This document shows, piece by piece, positions 9,101 to 21,100 of a stretch of 25,132 bases of DNA. Every line of letters starts with the position of its first letter. The stretch's first letter is position 1. The position numbers and the translations under genes were made by a program. The stretch is from positions 1 through 25,132 of the forward strand of contig CAZMXS010000068.1 of assembly GCA_964570325.1 (NCBI GenBank), in the 5' to 3' direction. The notes under the pieces were generated by a model. The model saw only the letters and a program-made list of their open reading frames with translations, had not been told where the DNA came from and did not search any database. This DNA comes from CAZMXS01 sp964570325 (GTDB lineage Bacteria > Verrucomicrobiota > Kiritimatiellia > CAIQIC01 > CAZMXS01).

Positions 9101-12100
9101 GGCGCACCCAGACGGTGCCGCCGGGCGCAACCCCCGAAAGACGGAAGGTTTGCCAACTATAGGAAAGATCATAGCTGATGTTGTTCGTCACGATGGACAA
9201 TTGCTTGCCCACCCCGAGATCATTCCCGAAGAACTCGATCTTCAACAAGGTCTGAGCCGTGTAATGCTCCGTGCGCTTGGCCCGAACGGTCAGCTCGTAC
9301 TCCACCCCTGCCGACGCCGCAAAGGTCTGGTAAACACCGCCGCCGGAGGTGGGTGTGGGATACTGCTGGTCCACGAAGATGAAGCCGTTGGTGCCCATCT
9401 CGGTGGCCAGCGGACTGCTCTGAACATCGTAGGCCACCTGCTCCCAGGTGCTCCAGCCATCGAAGCCGCGCTCGAAATCGCCGTTGACGACCAGGTTGCT
9501 GCCGCTGAGCTCCGCAAGCTGGCCATCCGTAACGTCGAAGACGCAGTTGGTGCCGGTGCCGCTGCTCTTGGTGATGGCGGTGGCGCCGACCACCACCCCC
9601 AACATCTGGCCATTGGCATTGTTGGACCAGGCCGGCGGCACAAGATCATCATCAATCACGGTAAACGGCAGCAGGAAATCGGTCGAAAGCGCCAGATCCC
9701 ATGAGGCCGCGTCGCCGATCGCAGCCGAGTGGACGCCGCGATCACGATCATTATCCTGCGAACTGATTGAGAGGTTCCAGGTGCCGGTCGCATTGTCGGC
9801 CCATGGCACGGCGCTGACGTTGTACTCAAAACAGGTGGCTGTTAACGACCCATTGCCCAGCGGGCTGACAAAGTTGGTTGGCGGATGGATCCGGTTCTCG
9901 ACAATCTGCGTCCCGGAAGGATTCCGCAAATCCCAATTTATATTGACATTGCCGTTTGGCCCATAGGTATTTGTAGCCGCGGCGTTGGAATTGGTCAGCC
10001 ACAGACCGGACTCGTCCCAGAGGCCATAGCTGAAGTCGAAGAGGCCGGAAATCATGTCGCCGTCGGTCACCTGGTTGGTATAATGTCCATCCGCCAGGAA
10101 GTTTGTGCCGACGTAGATCAAGTGCGTGTACGGCCCGTTCGTGTCATCGTCAATCACGACCAGGTTGCCGTACTGCTTGTCAATCATCCATTCCTGGTCC
10201 ACGTAGCCACGGTCATAATCCTCGTTCGGAGCGGACAGGTACACCAGGTTCGTGCCGGCCTGCATCAACGCCACCAACTGGCCGGTTTCGCTGCCGTCGC
10301 CATCGTAGTCCACCGTGAACGGCATTGACACATAGGCGAAGACGCTGCTCGAATTGGGCGCCACCGCCGCGGCCGAACTCAAGCGGTCGGAATAGACGTT
10401 GCAGACGTTCTGGACCACCGATCCGATGTCGAAGTTAATGCGCTCATATTGATAGGTCCGGTGGACACCACTGGTCGGGTCGTAGACGCCGAAGATCAGC
10501 TTGAGCATATTGGTCGGGCTGACACTGACCAGATCCGCATCCGTTGCGCGATACATGGCGCCCGTGCCGGTACCCTGGTAGTAGAGGCTACGCCGGCCGA
10601 GCACAACATCCATGGCCGTGTTATTCACGCAACGCAGTTCGGCATTGTCAATGCTGAGCGCGCCGCTGGCGCCGCCATTCTCGGCAAAGATGACCAGGCG
10701 CGCCCAAACCGTATTAACCGGCGCGGTGGCCATAACCGAGACGCGGGTCCAGGTCGTGCCCGGATCGCTGAAATTGTTGGTCAACGCCTTCAACTGGGCG
10801 CCGGAGCTGCGGTTGGTGCCGTAGAACTCGATCTTGATCTGGAAAGCCGGCGGACCGTTCATATCGTTGTAGACCATCGCTGAGCCTTCCCAGACGGAAT
10901 CGGCGCCGACGGTGTTAGTGACCTCCTGCCACCAGCCGCCCGAACCACCGAGCCCGCCCGGCAGCCAGGTGCCGCAGATCGCCGCCTGCCACGTGCCCTC
11001 ATAAGCACCCCAGTTCGTCCGCACCGTGCCGCCCCAGGAACTGCCATGGATATCCGGGTAATCCCACTCCCAGTTCTTGGCGCTCAAGTTACCCTTCAAC
11101 TCAAAGCCACTGTTCTGCAACAGGTTGCCGGGCTGGAGGCTGCCGATAACCGGCGCGGTGGTGTCGTCGTCGTATACCACGAAATAGCCGAACTGCTGGT
11201 TCGAGACCCACATCGAATCGCCGATGCGGTTGTTGTCGGCGTCCGGAATGTTGGCACTGACCCGGTTGGTCCGGCCGACGCCGGCATTATACACGTTGAT
11301 GTCACCGTAAAGATTGCTGATGGCGGTCTGGTCGAAGGCAGTCGCCCAGGTCCACAGACTGGTAGAGGTGGTTGTCTTTGTGTCCGCGGAACTCTTCGGC
11401 GGCCAGGCAAAGCGGGAGGTGTCGTTCGTGATGATGTTCTGCAGCGTCACGTTCATATTGGTGGCCGGGTTGGCCGTGCCGCGATTGATGCCGCTGCCGA
11501 CGTCGTACACCTTGAAACTGAAGTCCAGATTCTTGTTGGCCGCATTGGTAAACTCGCCATCGGCAATCCGGTAAATCACGTTTGTGCCCCCCAGCCCCGC
11601 GCCGGCGTTGGTCGGGCATTCAATACCACCCGCCATGGCAACGTAGGTGACGGGTACTGGCGGGGCATTGTCATTGTCGGTCACAACCAGGAACCCAAGC
11701 TGCTGGCGCAGGTAGAGCGGATCCCCATTGCGGTCATGGTCGGCGTCCACGATATTAAGGACAATGGCGTTGGTCACCGCCGCCGCCAAGGCGCTGATGA
11801 CCTCCGGCGGCAGCGGCACATCGAAGCGCCAAACGCTGATTGCGCCGTTGGTTGTCGTGTCGCCCAGGAGGGAGCTTTCCGACGGGAAGAAGTTGGAGAC
11901 GTTCCCGACCAGCGCATTATTACCGATGCTCAAGCTGGTGTACCAGTTGGTCGAGGCCGCGGTGTTGGTGCGCGCAATGCCGCTGCCCGCGTCGTAAGCG
12001 CCGACCGTGAAACGCAGAATGCTGGTCGAACACAGGCTGTTGAGCGTTTCATCGCCAATGGTGAAGATGCGGTTGGTGGTGCTGCCGGAAGTGTAGAGGT

Positions 12101-15100
12101 CATTCGCGTTCAACGTCACATGCAACGGCCGGCCCGTCGCGACAAAGTTCGAGACCGAATTGATGGACGAACCGAACGTCGGATCCACCTTGTCGTCGTC
12201 AATGACCGTGAACGGGAAGTTGGAAACAGTCGTCAGACTGTCGCCGTTGCGATCCTTGTCGTAGTCCGAAATCTGCACACGGGCAGTCCAGGTGCCCTCG
12301 ACAAAGTACGCGTTCAGGTCAATCCCGTGATTACCGGCCAGGTTGCCCGAGGCCGCAAAGGTGGCGCCCTGGCCGCCGCCGTCGGCCGGCGGATTGTTGC
12401 AGTTGGTCCACGTGCCGGAAATCTGAGCCGTCGGGGTGAAGATCATCAGCTTGTTCGATGCTCCACCCCAGACGCCGCTGGAAACATCGCGGACACGGCT
12501 GGACACCATCAGCCCATCCAACATATCGCCGTCCGTCACCCGGTTGCCGGATGAATCGGAACCGGTCCGCCCGTCAAACCTCAAGTAAGTCGTGGAACCG
12601 TTGATCTCAGGATACTCCTCATCATCATCCGTCACCCAGAACTGAACATTGCTGTTGACGGTGATGCCGCGACTGACCGGCACGCTGTTGGCGCCGTTGG
12701 GTGCGGTGATGTCCGCGCCGCCGTTGCTATTCTGGTTCTGGGCGCTCATCGTCACAAAGTAGGTATCGCCCACGGTCGAGTTCGAGATCACGAATGCGTT
12801 CTGGTACCAGCAGGTGACCACCGTCGCGCCATTGTACCCGTAGAAGTACTGGAAGGCGGAATCGTAGCCCAGCGAGTTGGTCGCCGCGCCGATCGTCAAC
12901 GGATCCCAGTTCGGACAGACCTGGCCGTCGCGCGAGCCGATGTTGAACGTCGCATTGTTGTTGGTCAGGAACACGCCATAGGGGCTGGATATCCGCACGG
13001 CCAGATCCAGCTTGTTGCCCACATCCGTCAGTTCGCCGTCGGTGATGGTATCGTCGTAAGCGCCGGCCGTGTAGTTCGGGCCGACAAAAACCAGGTCAAT
13101 TGTGGGCCCGACTTCTTGTTGCTGGTAGTAAGTCTCGCCTTGTTTGCGAGTGACCTCGAACCAATTGGTGCCCACACGCAACTCATCAAAGTAAACATAG
13201 CCGATCTGGGTGCCGCCGTCGGTCGAGCCGGCAATGAGACGGGCGCCGGTCAACTGGGAAATATGGCCGACGGTCTGGGTGGTTTCAACGTGCCAGTAGC
13301 CGTAGGGCGGTTCGGCAATCATATCGCAGTTGCCGTCGGAAGTCAGCCGGTAGCCGCTGGCGCAGAGCAGGCGGGTCGAGAAGTCATAGTAGCCCGCGAT
13401 GGCGTAGTCGCTGCCTATACCGGAGCCGAGATTGAACCCGGAAGTGCGGTTGTCCGACGAGCTATCAACGCCCAGCGCGTCGCTCGCCGCGGAGACTTTG
13501 CCAATGAAGGCCTTTTCAGTCGAGCCATCCATCAGCTTGAGTCCGGCGTACCGGTTGGCGCCGCTCTGCGCATAGTTCATAATAAACGCGAAAAACACCC
13601 GGCCGGTCGTAAACGTGCGGTCGAAGGCGCGCGTGGCCGAAACCCACCGGCCATTGACATCGCAATAGAAAACGACTTTGTTGCCGGTCGGATCGAAATA
13701 GCTCGAATACCCGGACGAGAACGAACCCGAAACATAGTCCGCATACGGGTCGCCTCCCAAGCTCCAGTTGCCCGACCAGCCCGTGCCGCCGCTGCCGCCG
13801 TTAAGCGAACCGCTGGACGCCGCGAAGCCGTCGTAGATGACTTTAGAGGTAACCGGCGGCCCGGAGGTGACCACCAAATAGCCGAATTGCTGGTCAATGA
13901 TCGCCGTGCGGTCGCCGGTGGTCCGATCATAGTCCGCGTCGTAGATCGTCACCGTAACCTTGCTGGTCACCGCCACGCCGTTTGTCAGCGCAAGCAACTC
14001 CTCCGCGCTCAACGACTCCCAGCGCCAGACACTGGTCGCGCCACCGCTGTACGTGGAGGCATAAGGCGAGCTTTCGGCCGAGAGATACTGCGCGACGTTG
14101 TTGGCGATCGCCGAACCGACGTCCACGTTCATCTGGCTGTCCGGATTGGTTGTGCCGCGTGAAAGCCCGCTGCCTTCGTCGTAGGCGCCAAATACCAGCC
14201 GCAGGGGGTTGCCGCTGCTGACCGCCGCCAGATCCTTGCCGGCGATGTAGAATATCGCGTTGGTCGTGGTATCGCCGCCGGCCGCCGTGTACTCCTGCGA
14301 CCCGATAAACACGCGCATCGGATGGACCGCGCTCAGGCACGGATCATCAATGTAGGCGCGCGCGTTGCCTGTGCCGCCCTCATCCCAGACGCCGAATACA
14401 GCGCGGGAATAGACCGTGTCCGAAGCCGGCGAAGTCGTCGTCAGGAAGAATGTCTGCCAGGCAGTGGAGAGTACGCTGTTCAGATTGGTCTCGATTGCGC
14501 CCACCAAGCTCCAGCCGGCGTTGAAGAACTCGATTTTGACATACATATTGGCCACATCGAATCCGCTCTCCTTGCGCGCGCGCCAGCGCAGGTTATAGCG
14601 CGTGCTATTCGCGCCGACGGCGTCACGATAGACACCACCGCTACCCCGTTCCTGGAGGTAGAGCGCCCCGCCCAAGTCTTCGCCGGCGCCCATGACGCAG
14701 CCCGCGCCATAGCCATAGGTGATCCACCCACCCGCCGCGTTGGTCAGCGCCGCGTTGTCAAGCAGGTTCTGGCGCGCCGGGATCGGCGGCGCCGCGTCGT
14801 CATCCACCAGTTGGATGTAGCCATACTGCTGGTCAATCAGCCACGAGCGGTCGCCGGACCGATCGTTGTCCGCATCCGGAATGCTGACCGTGACCTTGTT
14901 CGGGTTGCCGGAGTTCCACAACGTGTCCATCGTAACCGAAGTCCAGCTCCAGACACTGGTCGCGCCCTCGGCCAGCGTGGCGCTGTAGGCCGAGCTGTCG
15001 CCGGCCGAGTAGGCCGAGCAGTTGTCCGTCAGCCATGAGCCAATGTCCACATTCATCTGCGACAGGTTGTCATCCGTGCCGCGCGAGAGTCCGCTGCCGG

Positions 15101-18100
15101 CATCGTAGCCGCGGAAAATCAGCTTGAACGGGTTGGCCGCGCCGACATTGTACAGCGAGCCGTCCGGGATGGTGACAACCGTGTTGGTCGAGGACGGCGT
15201 GCCGTAGAAGTTGGTTGCGCCAATCCGCGCCGCCAGCGGCGGGATTTCGACGCTGCCCTGATAAAGACTGACGTTATCGAAGAAAGACGTCGCGCCGGCG
15301 CTGCCCGACTGCCAGGAGAACAGCACCACCTTGGTGGATGACACCCCGGCCGGCGTTGTGAACGGAAGCGTGTACCGCTGCCATGAATCCGAAATGGTGG
15401 AGAGGATGTTGGTCTCAAAGCTGCCAATCGCCGCCGCCGTGCCGTTCCAGAATTCAACCTTGAGCAGAATGTCGTTGGCCGGCGAGCCGACTTTCCGCGC
15501 ATCGGCGCCAAGGATGTAGGCGGTGCTCGCGGCCAGGCTGCTGATCCACTGCTCGCGGCCGGAGTTCTCGTTGCGAACGAACAGCGAATAATTGCCGGAT
15601 CGAACCGGGTCGGCGCTCAAGCCGGCGACACCCCACTCCACGCCCTGCCAATCCACCGGCCGCGGATCGAAGTTGGTGGAGAGGTTTTCAAACCCGCCGT
15701 TCATGATGTAATTGGTCGTGCAGGCATAAACCGGCGCGACGGTGTCGTCGTCGTTGACCGTAAACGTCATGCTCGATCCGCTGGCCAGCGCCGAGTTGTA
15801 GATCCAGACCCCATTGGAATTGACGACACTGACACGCGTGGTGTAAGTGCCCAGAGTGCCCGGCCAGTATGCCATGACCGTCCGGGAGGTCCCGATCATG
15901 TTCTGCCCCGAGTTCTGGAACACGCGGTTGCTGAACGCATTGTCCACGATAAACTCCGTGCCGCCCGGAGCCAGCACATCATAATCGGCATTGGACACGC
16001 CGCCGCTGTCGTACATGAACATGGTAATACTGTACTGGCCGCCGGTGACCTGGCCGTCATACACCAGGTTATTTCCGTAGCCATAGACATTGTAGTTGGT
16101 GACGGTCGGCGTGCTGACGTTCAGCAGGTTACCCCACGAACTGGCCACGCGCACTTCGTCGAACCACAGTGCGCCCAGCGACTGGCTGTCATAGCCGGCG
16201 CCGCCAAAGCGCAAGCCGTCAATGCGCGCGATGCCGGCGCCCGGCACGGTGGCCGTGGCGTCCCAGGTGCCATCGCCCGGCTCATTGACCGGCACGGTGT
16301 CAGTGTAATAATACGCCTTGGTCTTGATCTCTTTGGTGCTGAAATCATAGCGGGCAATGATCAGGTAGAACCGTTGGGTGTTGCCGCCCTCCGTGGCGTT
16401 CAGGGTGTATGCCGACTCCACCTTGGTGCTGCCGTAAGAATCAATCGCCAGCACGGTATTGCCGCCGGCCTTGCCGATGAAGGCCTTCTCGGTCGCGCCG
16501 TCGTAGAAACTTAATCCGAAATACTTGGAGCTGCCGGACCAGCGATGGGAAACCAGCGCGGCCATGTAAATCCGGCCGGACGTGAACGGGCTGAAGTAGC
16601 GGTAGGCAAAGCCGCCCTGGTTGGCGGCCGCAATGTTGATCCGCATGCGATTGCCGCTGATGGCCGGGTAATTGGCCACCGTCTTGAAAGCCGGCACATC
16701 GGCTCCCGCATCGGAATAATTGGTCTCCACGGTCCAGGTCCCATCGCCGCTGGCGCTCCACGCATTCGTCCAGCCGACCGGCCCATTCAAACTGTTCAAC
16801 GCCGATCCATTGGTGTACGAACCCGACTCGTAAATTTCGCCGGCCGTATAGGTGCCCAGCGTGGCGTTGGCCGCGACCCCTGGCGAGTAGTGATTGTTGT
16901 TGATCGAATAGAACTTATAGTAGTGGGTGTTGTTCGTCCCGGCGATGTGCTCAAGGTGTGCCGCCGTGCCTTTGTAAATCACCGTGCCGCCACCGCAGGC
17001 ATTGCCGACGCTGTAGGCCTGGCCCTGAGTTGGGTCAGTCGGCGCGCTGCCGGCCCGGTGGACAATCATCACGTCATAGGAAGCGTTCTTGGTCCAGGCC
17101 AGCCGTACCATTTGTTTGCCGTCTCCCGTCGCCGCCTGGCCGGTCGGATCCGGAATCGCGTTCATCGTCAACGTCACGGCGATCGTCTGCGGGCTGTTCG
17201 AGGCGGTGCCGGCGGTAATGGTGATCGTGCCATTGTAGGTTCCCGCCGACAAGCCGGTCGTGTCGTAAGTGATCGTGAACCCCTGGCCGGCGCCCGCCGC
17301 CACGCTGCCGGTGGCCGCGCTGAGCGACATCCAGGCGGCGTCATCCGTGACGCTGAAGCCCATCGTGCCGGTGCCGACGTTGGTCACGCCGAACGCCTGG
17401 TTGGCGGGGTTGTTGCCGACCGTCGCGCTCGGGCTGAAGGTCGCCGGCGAGCGGTACAGGCCCGGCCACACGCCCGTGCCCTGCACGCGGAAGGTGTAGG
17501 GACTCTTGCCGCTGACCGTATTGGTGAAATACAGATCCACGTAGCTCGCGCCAATGACCGCCGGGTCAAACCGCACGGTAAATGTCGTGCCGGCGGACGC
17601 GTTGACCGGCGACGCGGGCTGCGCGGTGATCGTGAACGCCGCGTTGGTTGAAACCACGTTGCCGATGCCCGCCGCCAGGGTGCCGTTGTTGGTCAGGCTG
17701 AAAATGTGGTCATGCGTATCGCCGTTGACATGCCAGCTTTCAAAATCGGTGCCGTCCGAAAACACGGGGACGAAATCGTTGTTGGCGATTGATGCGCCAT
17801 TCGTGCCCAGCAACGCGATATCCGGTGTGGATCCCGAGGTGAAGTTCAGATAGATGTCGCCGCTGCTTTCGGAAACCGAAAATGTGCCGCCGCCCAGATC
17901 AGCCTTCCAGTCGTTGGTGTTGACGATGAACTTGTTGGCCGCAAAGGTGCCGCTGACCGAGCCGGCGTCCATGATCTTCCAACTGTAATTATTGGCATTG
18001 TTCCAGCCGGTCGGCGTGCCGCCGTTGGAATCCAGGCGGATCACAAATTCGTTGCCGCTGGCCGTCGCATTGAGCGTGATCACCCCGCTGCCGCCGCCGA

Positions 18101-21100
18101 CGGTGATCAAGTCCCATTGCTGGCCGGCCGTGCCGGCCACATTTGAAATCTCCACCCGGTTCGTGCCCAACGCGCTCAAGGTCAGCGCGCTGCAGCTCAT
18201 AGTGCCGATCGCGTCGGCGGCGGAACCCGGATCCACCTCGCCCGTGGCCGTCACCGCGCCGTTCGAGCCTACGCCGCGCATGTAAGTGCCGGCGCTGACT
18301 GTGATGGCGGCGTTGTTTGAGCCATTCTGGATCAGCGTGCCGGAACTGACAGTCAGCGTGCCATTGTAAGTGCTGGCGCCAGTCAGCGTCAGCGTGCCGG
18401 CATTGCCCTTTGCCAGCGCGCCGCTTCCCGTGATCACGCCGCCATAGGTCAAGGTCTGGCTGGAATTGACATTGATCGTCCCGGCGCCGGTCATGCTGAT
18501 CCCACGATTGGCGCTCATGGTGAAGCCGCTGCTGATGGTCAGGGTGCCGCCGTTAAACGTCAACTGCCCGGCCGTTGCCGCGGCGGGCGCCGCGCCCAGA
18601 TTGTTGTCCGCGCTGATGGTCAACGTCCCCGCCGTGAGCGTGGTCTTGCCCGTATAGGTATTGGCGCCGCCCAAGGTCAAGCCGCCGGCGCCGGACTTGG
18701 TTAACGAACCATTGCCGGCGATGATGCCATTATACGTGATCGTGCCGCCTATATTGTTGATCGTGCCGCCGCCATCACCCAGCCGGATGCCACGGTTGGC
18801 ATTGAGCGTCCATGCGCTCCCGTTGGTGGTGGTGAGCGTGGCGTTGTCTAGCGTGAGGTGGCCGGGGGTCGCGGAACCCGGCGCCGTGCCCAGGCTGCTG
18901 TCGTTGGCAATGCGCACGACACCGCCACTGGCGCAGGTGGCACCGCTGTAGGTGTTGGCGCCCGTCAGGTAGAGCGTTCCGGCGTCAATCTTGCGAATGG
19001 CGCCCGCTCCCGTTCCGACAATGCCGCTGATCCGAATGTCGCCTCCGCCCGCCGGCTCCAAGTCATAAGCCCCCGTAAACGCAGTCGCGGCGGTGAAGTG
19101 GAGCGTGCCGGCCTGGCAGCGAATGCGAGTCTTGGCGCCAAGCGTCACCGCGCCGGCGAAGATATTACTACCCGAAACGTTGTCCAGCGCGCCGCCGCCC
19201 CAGTAGCCGTCACCGCTCAAGGTCAACGGTTCAGCCGCGGTCGTGATCCCGCCTTGGATCTGCAGGCCGGGGCCGGAAGCCACCGTCGTACCCGCCGCAA
19301 CACTACCCAGCGCGTTGGCATGCGTCATCAGGATGCGGCCTTGGTTGATCGCAATTGCGCCGGAATAGGACGAATTGTCGCCCGAGAGAATAATGCGGCC
19401 GTCCGTGTTGCCCATCTTGGTCAGGTTGCCGGCGCCGGACAACGCGCCGCTGACGGTCAGATCGTAGGCTGTGTTGTTTGTCCACGACTGCGCCGTGCTC
19501 AATGAAACCGCGCTGGCAATCGTGTGTGACCCGGCCGAACCGCCAGAAATGCCGATACCGCCTTCGCTGAGGGTCAGGGTGTTGTTCTGGAGCGTCAGGT
19601 TCTGGTCCGCATTATCGCTGAAGATAATGCCCTTGGCGCTCCGATTACCGTTGAGGCTGATGGTCGCGCCGGAGATGAACCCATCGCCGAAAGTAACGGT
19701 GTCGGTCGTGGCCGGCACGGTGTCGCCCACCCAGTTGGCGGCGGTATCCCAGTTTGCGTTGGCGCCGTAGCCGTCCCACACCGGCGCAATCTGGTTCAAC
19801 AGTTCCTTCCAGGATCGGGCAATGCGGATTTCGTCGTAGTCCACCTGGCCGGCGCTGCCGCCGTCCCAACCGCCGGCGTTAAAGAGCACGCGGCTGATCT
19901 GGGAAACGAACCCCGCGCCGAGGTCCACGCTGGCGCCCCAGGTCGGCTCGGCAGTCGTCGAGATCGTGTCCGTCTGGTAATAGCCCGCCACGTAGAGGTA
20001 CTTGTTGCTGAAGTCATATTTGCAGATGATCGTGTTATCCCCGCCGGTCTGGATGGTGTAGGTGGACTCCGCGCTGGCGCCGCCAGTTTTTTGCACGCCG
20101 GCCTTGGACGATCCGCCATACGCGCCGACAAAGGCTTTCTCCGTACTCCCATCGAACAACGACATACCGGCCCAGATATTGGCGCCCACCGCGCCGGGGC
20201 GATAAACATAGGCCATGTAGAAATCACCGGTCGTGAATGCCGTTTTCAGGTCACGGTAGCAGCCGTGGTAATAGTTGACCGTCGGACCGAACCTAAGTTT
20301 GTTGCCGTAGGCCGTCGGATAATTGACCGCCGGGGTCAGCGAGCCCGACTGGATTGTGACCGTTCCGTTGTTCCAGGTCCACGGGCCCGACCAGTTGGTG
20401 CCGCGACAGTTCCAAGCGCCGATATCGCCGGTGCGGTACGAGAACGAATCCACGCCCTCCGCCGGCTTGAACGCGGGGGTATTGGTGTTGTTGACCTTAC
20501 CGGCGGCCACTGTGCCGGTCGCCAGGGAATAGTAGCTGTAGTTCTCCGTGTAGAATGAGTAATAGTAGTTCGACGCGGGGGAATTGAGCCCGGCCGGATT
20601 GGCGAACAGATCATAGTCAACCGCGGTCGTGCCGCTGCCCGCAGCGTAGACAATGCGGTTGCGATTATCGGTGCCGTAAAATTGACCATTGGTGTAGGCC
20701 GTGCCGCCGGTCGGAGGATCCGGCCAGGCGCCGAGACGACGGACAACCATTGTGTAGTAACTGCCGTTGCGCGTCCACCCCATCGAAATGGCTTCGGGAC
20801 CGGCATCGTTAGAGACCGCAACCCCGGTAACGCCGCCAAGGTTGTTGACGGTGAAGTAACTCTGGGCGGTGGGCGAGAGCGGCACACTGCGCGGCTGGTT
20901 GGCCCAGGTGCGATTAAGATGGTAAGTTGCCGGATCGCCGTTCCAAATACGCCCCTGCGAGCAGTAGTAAATGGTGCCGGCCGCCGTGGCGCGGAAGTTC
21001 AGCAGCGCATGAATCTGCTTGTTGCCGCCGTTGTCCGCATACCAACTGCCGCCGATCCAAGTGAAACCGGAACCATTCGCGTTCGCCCCATAGCCCACCC

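Larger units (their letters stand above)
4526..16117 (-). repeat. Array of ~16 acidic-linker beta-sandwich modules inside the giant protein
   Basis: A protein-level repeat. Most module ends read strand, 'D-x-D-x-D-R-x-x-D', ~10-15 residues, 'F-G-x-L-x-V', then 'D-D-D-x-x-x-P'. The Asp triplets (one is D-N-D) start at residues 1859, 2175, 2900, 3043, 3217, 3386, 3726, 3892, 4216, 4393, 4525, 4812, 5149, 5290 and 5579; one further module, ending near 2488, lacks the triplet. Two classes are visible. One has 'DxxSGLxRGTT', 'QMNV' and 'TSVWxW' motifs before 'IPDADNDR'. The other has a 'GTWT' strand and a looser D-rich loop. The codons for the Asp triplet differ between copies, so the expansion is old at DNA level. 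The family is unassigned; calcium binding and an Ig/cadherin-like fold are inferred. Confidence 0.75.

Noticed and set aside
11046..12554. A 502-residue open frame on the plus strand opposite the giant gene
   Set aside because: It is antisense to well-supported repeat modules, its Arg/Val/His-rich translation shows no domain, and similar long open frames occur all along the antisense strand as a by-product of GC-rich codon use. The same applies to the frames at 8598-9704, 13116-14162 and 16545-17651.
4526..16117. The 'D-x-D-x-D-R-x-x-D' loops as dockerin or thrombospondin type 3 repeats
   Set aside because: They occur once per ~150-residue beta-rich module between two strands, without the paired EF-hand-like helices of dockerins or the tight Cys-containing tandem of TSP3 repeats.
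4526..16117. Recent DNA-level tandem duplication of the modules
   Set aside because: The conserved Asp triplets and neighbouring motifs use different codons from copy to copy and the intervening residues are diverged, so no near-identical DNA repeats were seen.
17860..19800. Classification of the giant protein as a classical type V autotransporter
   Set aside because: PATR units are present but there is no C-terminal beta-barrel; the C-terminus is FN3-like plus an unassigned region.
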